From NCBI GenBank assembly GCA_021818565.1, contig JAKATV010000222.1, positions 1 through 7,579 on the forward strand: 7,579 nt of DNA. The letters are read 5' to 3'. The DNA is from Planctomycetota bacterium (lineage in GTDB: Bacteria; Planctomycetota; Phycisphaerae; WQYP01). Below are positions 1 to 5,444 of the stretch, piece after piece. Made by a program: the position numbers and the translations under genes. The notes beneath the pieces are model-generated. The model was not told the DNA's origin, ran no database searches, and saw only the letters and a list, made by a program, of their open reading frames with translations. How positions within the stretch are numbered: position 1 is the stretch's first letter; every line of letters starts with the position of its first letter.

Positions 1-16
1 GGGAAGGGAGGGCGGC

Positions 17-1156
17 GTGGATAGCCCCCCAAAGGGGGATCCCGGGCCTTCCGTTCTGGACTTGCAGGACTCAGAACTTCAGGGCTTTGTTCAAAGTTGT
101 GATTACGACGGGATCCCGAGGAAACTTCAGCGGTACGAACAGGCCAAGGCCCGTTGCGTTCAATTCGCAGATTCTGCCATGCAGCTTTTGGAAAGTCAAA
201 CGTTGTATGACTTCCGGATGATGAAGCGCCTCGAAAAAGTCCGATGCTGCGCCCAAATGCTGACCGTGGAGCGTTGGTACGATTCGGGCAAATTTCGTAT
301 TTCCTCGCCGTTCTGGTGCGGCCAGCACCTGCTGTGTTCCGTTTGTTCTGTAAGGCGTTCGTCCAGGCTGCTATCCCGCGCCATTCGGCGACTTGCGGCA
401 CTTGATGACGCGGTGGGGCTGGGCCGTATGCACCTCTATTTTTTGACGTTGACAGTGAGAAATTCGGATGACCTGGCGGAAGTTTTTGGCCATATAAAGG
501 CGGCACTTGAGTTCATGCGTACAGCGCGTAAGTCCCGGCACCATGCGACGGCCTTCAAAGCGGTCTCAGGCGCAATGTACAGTATTGAGATCATCCGCGG
601 CAAGAGCGGCCAGTGGCACCCGCATATTCACATGCTCATTGCAACCTTTGATCCACTGCCCTTGGAGCAAGTTGACCGGGGGGTGAAGGCCGACGGCACG
701 CGCGATATTTGGTGGCGCTGGCCCGCGTTCCAAGAGGAGTGGCTGGCCGTAACGGGCGATAGCCATTACGTGGATTGTCGCCCTGTGGTTGCAAACCAGC
801 CTGAGGATTTGCTGGCGGTGTGCTGCGAAGTCTATAAATACGCGATCAAGTTCGGGTCCCTTGATCCGGCTGATCGGCTGGAAGCGTACCGGGTTGTCGC
901 GGGGCCGCCGCGGCGGATGCTGTCGCGCTGCATGGGTGAGTTCTATGGCTTGGGTATTGATTCGCCTGATGCCAGGGATGAATGGCATCTGGAACAGTCT
1001 CTTGAGCGGGCAGGCGCGGGCGATTGCGAGCAGTTCGCATTTAATGCGCGTAGCGGGATTTACGAATTACGCTCGCACGGGGACATAGCACCCCAGTTTT
1101 TAAGAGCCATACCGGTTCGGGCGATAGCCTGTCCGGTCGGGGATATTCCGTTTTAG
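17..1156 (+). CDS. rep: Rolling-circle replication initiator (HUH endonuclease, Rep_1/pUB110-pC194-like)
   Basis: 379 aa from a GTG start behind a purine-rich GGGAGG at 7-12. The window starts 16 bases earlier, so a further upstream start cannot be excluded. The hallmarks of a rolling-circle Rep occur in order: a Cys cluster at C101, C107 and C110 followed by RR (the Cys-rich motif common before the catalytic domain); motif I FLTLTVRN at 142-149; the metal-binding HUH motif WHPHIHMLI at 200-208 (H203 and H205); and motif III EVYKYAIK at 271-278, with Y275 the likely nicking tyrosine. In this family the protein nicks one strand at the double-strand origin and stays covalently attached while the strand is displaced. 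No helicase domain is visible, so a host helicase would be needed. It sits at the far end from the integrase, which fits an integrated rolling-circle plasmid or replicative integrative element. The Rep assignment is firm; the exact subfamily is less so. Confidence 0.88.
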   Translation: MDSPPKGDPGPSVLDLQDSELQGFVQSCDYDGIPRKLQRYEQAKARCVQFADSAMQLLESQTLYDFRMMKRLEKVRCCAQMLTVERWYDSGKFRISSPFWCGQHLLCSVCSVRRSSRLLSRAIRRLAALDDAVGLGRMHLYFLTLTVRNSDDLAEVFGHIKAALEFMRTARKSRHHATAFKAVSGAMYSIEIIRGKSGQWHPHIHMLIATFDPLPLEQVDRGVKADGTRDIWWRWPAFQEEWLAVTGDSHYVDCRPVVANQPEDLLAVCCEVYKYAIKFGSLDPADRLEAYRVVAGPPRRMLSRCMGEFYGLGIDSPDARDEWHLEQSLERAGAGDCEQFAFNARSGIYELRSHGDIAPQFLRAIPVRAIACPVGDIPF

Positions 1157-1263
1157 TGTCGCAACGTTGCATCCGTCTTCTGCTTAATCGCGGCAATAAC
1201 CTCGCCAACCCATTAGTCGATCTGCTCGGCGAACTCCACAAGCAGGGCATCCATCGGTTCCAT
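1153..1263 (-). pseudogene. Possible remnant of a short minus-strand ORF with an in-frame stop
   Basis: Reading the minus strand from ATG at 1263 gives MEPMDALLVEFAEQID, then TAA (1213-1215). In the same frame it continues WVGEVIAAIKQKTDATLRH and stops at TAA 1153-1155, which overlaps the rep stop codon. Together the two parts look like one amphipathic helical tail of about 36 residues interrupted by a stop. No good ribosome binding site precedes the ATG. It lies where a divergently transcribed merR would usually be, but it is far too short and shows no MerR helix-turn-helix. It may be decayed coding sequence or chance. Confidence 0.2.
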
Positions 1264-1309
1264 GGAGCGTCCACGAAAATCACCCTCTGAAAAATAATTG
1301 CATCTCCGC

Positions 1310-1341
1310 TTGACCTTACACCTAAGTACAAGGTGTAGAAT
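1310..1341 (+). promoter_or_regulatory. MerR-family-type promoter/operator P1
   Basis: The -35 is TTGACC (1310-1315) and the -10 is TAGAAT (1336-1341), with a 20-bp spacer instead of 17. The spacer carries the dyad ACACCT (1318-1323) / AGGTGT (1331-1336). An overlong spacer with a dyad between -35 and -10 is the signature of promoters activated by MerR, CueR, ZntR or CadR, which distort the DNA when metal is bound. From CTTGACC to the end of the -10, 29 of 33 bases match P2 at 2505. It drives the thioredoxin-HMA gene. No regulator gene lies next to it. Confidence 0.8.
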
Positions 1342-1351
1342 GGTTATGTGT

Positions 1352-1390
1352 CGAACGAATGGTGCCAGTGTTGGCACTGGATTCAGTTCG
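1352..1390 (+). other. Stem-loop in the P1 leader
   Basis: The 5' leader holds two overlapping hairpins that cannot form together: GTGCCA (1362-1367)/TGGCAC (1372-1377) and CCAGTG (1365-1370)/CACTGG (1375-1380). Both are enclosed by an outer stem CGAAC (1352-1356)/GTTCG (1386-1390). No U-tract follows, so it is not a standard terminator. It may stabilise the mRNA or modulate translation. Confidence 0.4.
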
Positions 1391-1418
1391 CAGGCTCCCT
1401 TTGACGGAGGCTTTTAAA

Positions 1419-2414
1419 ATGTTTGGGAAGCTTATTCTGTGTGCGGTTGGCGTGACATTTGTCGCTGCTCTCGGTTGTTGTTGTCTCTCCCCGCTGAGTT
1501 CTGTCCGCGCGGGTCAGCCTGCCACGGGCAGCCCGACGGCAATGGCCGCCTGTTGCGGTGGGCCACAATCGGTGAGGAATAGACCTCAGGCGGTTTTAAA
1601 AACCACCGTCGCAAAAGGTAGGGCGATCGCGGTGCGCGGACGCATTCTTGGGGGCGGGCAGTTTAGTACCGCCGATTGGAAGGGGAAGGTGGTCATACTT
1701 GATTTCTGGGGTACCTGGTGCCCGCTTTGTATGAAGGAAGCACCATACATTGAAACCATTTACCAAAAATATCACTTCAAGGGGTTGGAGATTTTGGGAA
1801 TCCCGATCCGTACAACCGCCGCAGCGGTGCGTGCTTACCTAAAGTCGCATCCCGAGGTTGCGTGGCCCCAGTTATTTGACCGGAAATCTGGAAATTCCAT
1901 TCTCGCTGACAAATTTGGCGTCATCGGTTTTCCGACAGAGTTTGTAATTGACCGGCACGGAATTGTGCGGCATATCATCGCGGGTTACGCCCCGGCTCGC
2001 CTGCTCGCCGATGCGAGGCAGGTGCTTGGGGATTCAGCATACAACGAGGATCGCGTCATGGCGAATCGGAAGTCCGTGTCAATCCGGAAGCAGGCAAATA
2101 CCCGTGCGACGTATTCCTACCATGTAAGCGGGATGGAGTGCCCGCTTTGCGGGCCAAGTCTGCGTAAGAAGCTTCTCCAATTGCCCGGCGTGAAGAACGC
2201 TGTGGTTTCCTACACCCACGGAACCGCTTGCGTTCAGGCGAAAACTCCACCTTTTCTCCCGGGGGCGACCTTGACAATAACGTTTCATCGGGGTGCGATC
2301 CACCATACTTTTATTTTGAAACCCACTACTGGACCGTCGGTGCCCGGCAAAAAACCGGCATCGGGAATTTCCGGCGGCGGCTCAATCACAGGGAAAAACG
2401 CATGCTGCCAATAA
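1419..2414 (+). CDS. Secreted thioredoxin-like (TlpA-type) protein fused to an HMA metal-binding domain
   Basis: 331 aa. ATG 1419 was chosen over an in-frame ATG at 1359 because ACGGAGG (1404-1410) sits 8 bases upstream and the protein then begins with a signal sequence: K4, a hydrophobic stretch 5-19, CCC at 20-22, and possible cleavage after VRA at 29-31. A vicinal pair AACCGG lies at 43-48. The thioredoxin fold runs about 65-205, with active site WCPLC (C101, C104) and cis-proline loop GFPTEFVID (170-178), as in TlpA/ResA proteins. An HMA-like domain follows at about 232-300 with GMECPLC (C241, C244). A Gly/Ser/Lys tail ends NACCQ. A periplasmic or membrane-anchored disulfide or metal-handling role is inferred; its place in a mer-type module suggests Hg(II) or another thiophilic metal. 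The fusion and the C-terminal CC are unusual. The fold is certain, the substrate is not. Confidence 0.85.
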   Translation: MFGKLILCAVGVTFVAALGCCCLSPLSSVRAGQPATGSPTAMAACCGGPQSVRNRPQAVLKTTVAKGRAIAVRGRILGGGQFSTADWKGKVVILDFWGTWCPLCMKEAPYIETIYQKYHFKGLEILGIPIRTTAAAVRAYLKSHPEVAWPQLFDRKSGNSILADKFGVIGFPTEFVIDRHGIVRHIIAGYAPARLLADARQVLGDSAYNEDRVMANRKSVSIRKQANTRATYSYHVSGMECPLCGPSLRKKLLQLPGVKNAVVSYTHGTACVQAKTPPFLPGATLTITFHRGAIHHTFILKPTTGPSVPGKKPASGISGGGSITGKNACCQ

Positions 2415-2466
2415 TGAGACAAGTGAGTCCTGCAAATGGGGCAATGACGTTACGGCGTAGAGTAGT

Positions 2467-2476
2467 GCGGTACCGC
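2467..2476. repeat. 10-bp perfect palindrome
   Basis: GCGGTACCGC is a perfect palindrome in the gap between the thioredoxin-HMA gene and P2. No T-run follows, so it does not look like an intrinsic terminator. A role as a protein-binding site is possible but unsupported. Confidence 0.3.
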
Positions 2477-2504
2477 CGGATAACCGCGTCTGAAATATTA
2501 CTGC

Positions 2505-2536
2505 TTGACCTTTCACCTATGTGCAAGGTGTACAAT
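2505..2536 (+). promoter_or_regulatory. MerR-family-type promoter/operator P2
   Basis: TTGACC (2505-2510), a 20-bp spacer and TACAAT (2531-2536), with the dyad CACCT/AGGTG inside the spacer. It is almost the same sequence as P1, differing at only four positions over 33 bases. It precedes the small Cys peptide and MerTP genes, so both transcription units would answer to one MerR-class metal sensor encoded outside this window. Confidence 0.8.
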
Positions 2537-2554
2537 TACCGAGTGATCCAAATT

Positions 2555-2605
2555 CCGGGCTTTCCCGGCTTATCTGGAATGAGGATGGTTTGGGTACAAG
2601 CCGGG
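2555..2605 (+). promoter_or_regulatory. Leader with mutually exclusive hairpins
   Basis: CCGGG (2555-2559) can pair with CCCGG (2564-2568) across a 4-base loop. Alternatively CCCGGCTT (2564-2571) can pair with AAGCCGGG (2598-2605). The two stems share the middle strand and exclude one another, as in attenuators and RNA switches. The structure ends 8 bases before the strong ribosome binding site at 2613-2619. No terminator U-tract was seen, so translational control would be more likely than attenuation. Confidence 0.4.
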
Positions 2606-2635
2606 CTCAATAAGGAGGTGTCCTATGAAGGGCAC

Positions 2636-2857
2636 ATGTTCTGGATGGCCGCCGCGCTGCTGGCGGCGGGTGTAGGGCTATCAGGGCTGGCCAGTGCAAA
2701 TATGGCAGCGCAAGTTTCGGCCCCCTCTTGGACTATGGCGTCCATGGTGGCTGCCGGCGGTTGCAAGAATCCGCACTGCGTCAAGCCTGGTGGCAAGGCG
2801 GGATCAAAGGCTGATCCAAAGGCTCCATCCGGTGGGCAGCCTGGCTGTTGCCACTGA
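2636..2857 (+). CDS. Small secreted Cys-containing protein (start uncertain, possible frameshift)
   Basis: 73 aa if started at ATG 2636. Residues 1-21 form a signal-peptide-like segment (FWMAAALLAAGVGLSGLASA) with likely cleavage after ASA. The short mature part has CKNPHC (C43, C48), a Gly/Lys/Pro linker and the end GCCH (C71, C72). I know no family with this layout; a periplasmic metal-binding peptide is inferred from the cysteines and neighbours. Oddity: the strong ribosome binding site AAGGAGGTG (2612-2620) is ideally placed for ATG 2625, but that ATG is in another frame and stops after 16 codons at 2675. ATG 2636 lies 15 bases after the site and gives a signal peptide with no positive N-terminus. 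One extra base between 2628 and 2636 would fuse MKG onto the ORF, so a 1-base deletion, a sequencing error or a leader peptide are all possible. Confidence 0.6.
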   Translation: MFWMAAALLAAGVGLSGLASANMAAQVSAPSWTMASMVAAGGCKNPHCVKPGGKAGSKADPKAPSGGQPGCCH

Positions 2858-2867
2858 TCGGCTTTAG

Positions 2868-2984
<117 letters not shown>

Positions 2985-3013
2985 TAAATGGTCTCTTTAC
3001 AAAGAGGTGCATT

Positions 3014-3799
3014 ATGAACGCGCATAATCAATCCGATAAGACAGGTAAAAATTGCTGCTCACCGAAGACAGCATTACCCGGCACGAATCCGGACCAGAAC
3101 GCGCCGAAAACTTGGTCCGCCGGTGCGGTGGCCATTGCGGCGGCCATCATGGCATCCGCCTGCTGCTGGTTGCCGTTGGCGCTATTGGGGCTTGGCGTAT
3201 CGGCTGCGGGGCTGTCCAAGTTTATTGTCGGCGCACGGTGGGTATTTGTCGTGATCGCCGCCGCGGCCTTGGGCCTTGGCTTTTACTTCAGCTACCGTCG
3301 TAAGGCGAGTTGCGCACCGGGTGAAGTCTGTGCTCCAAGTGGTCTGGCACGTTTCAACCGTGTGATGTTGTGGGTGTCCGCCGTACTGGTGCTGGCGTTT
3401 GCCACGTTCCCCTATTACAGCGCCCCATTGCTGCAAGCCATGGGCGCGGGTGGCAAAAAGACATCAGTGAATGCCAGTTCGCCGGCACAGACCGTGGCAA
3501 AAGTGCCATCCGCCAAGACGATGGCCGCCAATGCCACCAGCACCGCTATGACCCAATTTCGGCTTTATGCCTATCAGATTAAGGGCATGGACTGTCAGGA
3601 ATGTGCCGACGGCTTGCAGGCGGCAATTGCCAAAATGCCCGGCGTAAAAAAAGCCAGCGTCTCATATCAGCATGGCACCGCCCAGGTACAGGCTGCCGCC
3701 AACTTTGACCCGCAAAGCGTTGCCACACGCATCAGTGGCATCGGGTACAAAACAACGCTGTTATCACCTGCCAAAGCCGCCACCGCCTGCTGCAGGTGA
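3014..3799 (+). CDS. merTP: MerT-MerP fusion: mercuric ion transporter with C-terminal HMA domain
   Basis: 261 aa. ATG 3014 has GAGGTG at 3004-3009; an in-frame ATG at 2972 lacks such a site. The MerT part has TM1 at about 34-67 with the vicinal pair C50-C51 (ACCWLP), TM2 at about 75-94, then the loop pair in CAPGEVC (C100, C106), which is diagnostic of MerT, and TM3 at about 117-136. A Ser/Ala/Lys linker (140-180) leads to a MerP-like HMA domain (183-252) with GMDCQEC (C194, C197). In classical systems periplasmic MerP hands Hg(II) to the TM1 cysteines of MerT and on to cytoplasmic MerA; here both are one chain. Extra vicinal pairs not typical of MerT or MerP lie near both ends (NCCSPK, C14-C15; ACCR, C259-C260). 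It is probably co-transcribed with the small Cys protein from P2. Other soft metals are possible substrates, but Hg(II) is the best fit. Confidence 0.9.
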   Translation: MNAHNQSDKTGKNCCSPKTALPGTNPDQNAPKTWSAGAVAIAAAIMASACCWLPLALLGLGVSAAGLSKFIVGARWVFVVIAAAALGLGFYFSYRRKASCAPGEVCAPSGLARFNRVMLWVSAVLVLAFATFPYYSAPLLQAMGAGGKKTSVNASSPAQTVAKVPSAKTMAANATSTAMTQFRLYAYQIKGMDCQECADGLQAAIAKMPGVKKASVSYQHGTAQVQAAANFDPQSVATRISGIGYKTTLLSPAKAATACCR

Positions 3800-3809
3800 T
3801 GGTCGCGGG

Positions 3810-3952
3810 CAATGTAACCGTTCACGAAGATTTGGGCCCGCTGGTCGGAAGTCCCGCACCACCATGCGGGCCTCTCCTGCAGCGTAAATTGGAACGATTT
3901 TGGACTGCTATCAGATCAGCCAATGATTGTAGCCGTGAACGGTTACTTATTG
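3810..3952. repeat. 13-bp perfect inverted repeat bounding about 130 bp
   Basis: GTAACCGTTCACG (3814-3826) recurs inverted as CGTGAACGGTTAC (3934-3946). The match resumes outside as CAAT (3810-3813) and ATTG (3949-3952) after a 2-base bulge. Between the arms is a hairpin CCCGCA (3853-3858)/TGCGGG (3865-3870) that competes with GGCCCGC (3835-3841)/GCGGGCC (3866-3872). No transposase and no clear target duplication are visible. It may be a MITE-like unit, a structured RNA or a replication-related structure. Confidence 0.55.
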
Positions 3953-4125
3953 AGGTACATCGGGGCGAGTACGCCCAATATGGTTCCCATGAATGCAACC
4001 AGTATTCCAGCTTGCCACAAAATCGTATTCCAACCCTCTCCATAGAAGTGTTCGACCTGGCTTATGATGGTTTGGAGATTTGCTATCTGCTGTGATGGCG
4101 GGGTGGTTGCCGGGGCTGGTACCAT
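3943..4125 (-). CDS. Possible small single-pass membrane protein
   Basis: 60 aa from ATG 4125 on the minus strand; the same frame opens further to a TTG at 4170. It has a Pro/Thr-rich start, a short helix (QQIANLQTIISQVEHFY, possible coiled coil), then a convincing transmembrane segment WQAGILVAFMGTILGVLAPM and the end YLNK. The composition looks like a real protein, not a shadow frame. No ribosome binding site precedes ATG 4125. The AAAGGA at 4161-4166 is well placed for ATG 4154, which is out of frame and stops after 23 codons. The stop codon lies inside the right arm of the inverted repeat ending at 3952, so the 3' end may be truncated. No family recognised; a decayed gene fragment is the main alternative. 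Confidence 0.35.
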   Translation of the reverse strand: MVPAPATTPPSQQIANLQTIISQVEHFYGEGWNTILWQAGILVAFMGTILGVLAPMYLNK

Positions 4126-4185
4126 TGCGAGGGCGTGACCATTGCGTGAAGCATTTGTGGTTCCTTTCAAAAATGCGATCTATTA

Positions 4186-4213
4186 AGTTTAACGCGGTTG
4201 GGTGTGCGGTCAA
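4186..4213 (-). promoter_or_regulatory. Possible sigma70-like promoter on the minus strand
   Basis: Read on the minus strand: TTGACC (4213-4208), a 16-bp spacer and TAAACT (4191-4186). It would produce a transcript running into the small membrane ORF at 4125-3943, which modestly supports that region being expressed. Confidence 0.35.
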
Positions 4214-4278
4214 TCCGCATCCGCGCGGGGGCATCGTGGAGTTCGCGTGGCGCTGGCATGTGTGGCGCGGGCCGGTGA

Positions 4279-4316
4279 TTGTGTGATGAGCGTGGTTTGG
4301 CTATCATGTTCTATCA
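4279..4316 (+). promoter_or_regulatory. Sigma70-like promoter with a CTATCA direct repeat
   Basis: TTGTGT (4279-4284), a 17-bp spacer and TATCAT (4302-4307) precede the ORF at 4346. CTATCA occurs at 4301-4306 and again at 4311-4316, exactly 10 bp apart, so both face the same side of the helix around the -10. This could be an operator. Related boxes surround the next promoter at 4757. Confidence 0.5.
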
Positions 4317-4345
4317 GTCGTGATGTTGTTTCGGAGTCGAAGAAT

Positions 4346-4750
4346 ATGGCAAAGCTTGATAATCATGGTGTTCGTAGCGTTCCAATGGAGCGTGATGATT
4401 ATTTGAAGTGTAAGCGTTTTATTGATCACGCGATGTCATGCGAGGGTGGTTTGCGGGGTGATGGCCGCGGGGCATTCGGTGAAATCGAGTCTGCAATTGG
4501 GGCGTTGATAATGGGCCAGATGTTCGGCTATCGTGTCCTGGAGTTGGTGCATTCTGGAGCGACCCGTAAGAAATATTGCAAGCTGCTGGGGGTAGAGTCT
4601 TTCCGCGATGTGTGCCCGGCAACCGGGGTGTACTCGCAACGGCACCATTTGTTTCGCGCAATGGGGGCGGTTTCGGATTGGTGGCGCGGACGGCATGATC
4701 TTCCGCAGGGGGACAAAGCGAAACGGGCGGTCATTGACGTTGGAGAATGA
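4346..4750 (+). CDS. Element-encoded protein of unknown function
   Basis: 134 aa. ATG 4346 has CGGAG (4332-4336) 9 bases upstream and follows a plausible promoter; the frame is open back to 4202, but that part shows no start signal. Visible features are a basic N-terminal third, a helix GEIESAIGALIMGQMFGYRVLELVHSGA-like in the middle (residues about 52-78, long and mostly hydrophobic but probably not membrane-spanning), a basic turn TRKKYCKLLGV and a Trp-containing end (SDWWRG). I do not recognise the family with confidence. Its position beside the ssDNA-binding candidate suggests replication or maintenance of the element. The ORF ends at TGA 4748-4750, just before the next promoter, so the two are probably separate units. 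Confidence 0.65.
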   Translation: MAKLDNHGVRSVPMERDDYLKCKRFIDHAMSCEGGLRGDGRGAFGEIESAIGALIMGQMFGYRVLELVHSGATRKKYCKLLGVESFRDVCPATGVYSQRHHLFRAMGAVSDWWRGRHDLPQGDKAKRAVIDVGE

Positions 4751-4795
4751 TAAAACTTGACGTGCTATCATTTCCGTACTATGATACTCCTATCG
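4748..4795 (+). promoter_or_regulatory. Strong sigma70-like promoter with inverted TATCAT boxes
   Basis: TTGACG (4757-4762), an exact 17-bp spacer and TATGAT (4780-4785): a near-consensus promoter for the gene at 4847. TATCAT (4766-4771) and ATGATA (4781-4786) form an inverted repeat covering the -10. TGATA (4748-4752) and CTATCG (4790-4795) flank it. These boxes match those at the 4302 promoter, so a shared repressor is plausible. Confidence 0.65.
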
Positions 4796-4846
4796 CAGCG
4801 GGTGCACGTCGCATTCGGGCGATTTGTATTTTAATGGAGTATTCTT

Positions 4847-5182
4847 ATGGACATGTCACAATATCCAAGTCGGTTCGAGTTATCTGGTGTAGTGATGAAC
4901 GTGTTTCAGCGGCCCGAGGGGAAAGGTAAGGACGGCGTAAGCTACGGCGGCGAGTATATCGTCCAACTTATGAGCGCCGATCGGCTACGTAACGGCGATG
5001 ACCGGCTGGTGTCGACCGATTTGACAATCGGTCGAGATCCCGCAGATAAGGCTGAAGCCGACAAGTACAAGCCGCTGATCGGCAAGGCGGCCAAGTTTCC
5101 ATGCACCGTGTATGTCGGCAAGGAACGGCAGTTGGTGATCGCCCTGGCTCGCGGAAAGGCGGTGCCGAATGCTGCCAAGTGA
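4847..5182 (+). CDS. Putative small ssDNA-binding (OB-fold-like) protein
   Basis: 111 aa from ATG 4847, with TGGAG at 4835-4839 and a near-consensus promoter about 60 bases upstream. The layout is compatible with a short OB fold of the kind found in gene-V/plasmid ssDNA-binding proteins: beta-rich start FELSGVVMNVFQ (10-21), a glycine/lysine loop (23-35), a strand EYIVQLMSA (36-44), YKPLIGKAAKFPCTVYV (74-90) and a last strand RQLVIALA (94-101). This is inference from pattern; no residue proves it. A protein that coats displaced single strands would fit an element replicated by a rolling-circle Rep. The C-terminus is lysine-rich, without the acidic tail of cellular SSB. The next ORF overlaps its end by 14 bases, suggesting an operon. 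Confidence 0.6.
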   Translation: MDMSQYPSRFELSGVVMNVFQRPEGKGKDGVSYGGEYIVQLMSADRLRNGDDRLVSTDLTIGRDPADKAEADKYKPLIGKAAKFPCTVYVGKERQLVIALARGKAVPNAAK

Positions 5183-5444
5183 ATCGAAGTATTTCGGGAT
5201 GGCGAAAGGCGTATTGGATCGATTTTGTGGGGATTTGGAGACACGGTACCGGTTTACCAATCGCGCTCCGACGGATGCGATGCTGCTGCGCTACGCCGGG
5301 CTGTGTCTGGAAGTTGCCTACGCGGAAGCGGGGTATTTGCCATGGCGGTTTGGTTCGCGTCTTGGGTTATCTGGTGATCGGGGTGCGCTAGGGAATTCTG
5401 GCGATGGGCCAGCTGGAGATGGGGTTGGGGGCAAGGCCGAATGA
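5169..5444 (+). CDS. Small protein of unknown function
   Basis: 91 aa, overlapping the end of the ssDNA-binding candidate by 14 bases, with AAGG at 5156-5159 ahead of ATG 5169; an alternative start is ATG 5199 (MAKGVLDRF). Residues 10-65 look like a compact helical domain (DRFCGDLETRYRF, then DAMLLRYAGLCLEVAYAEAG, then YLPWRFGSRLG). The last 25 residues are Gly/Asp/Ala-rich and probably disordered. Translational coupling to the upstream gene is likely. No family recognised. Confidence 0.5.
   Translation: MLPSESKYFGMAKGVLDRFCGDLETRYRFTNRAPTDAMLLRYAGLCLEVAYAEAGYLPWRFGSRLGLSGDRGALGNSGDGPAGDGVGGKAE

Noticed and set aside
566..988. 140-aa minus-strand ORF within rep
   Set aside because: Antisense shadow of the well-supported Rep frame; basic, low-similarity composition and no start signals.
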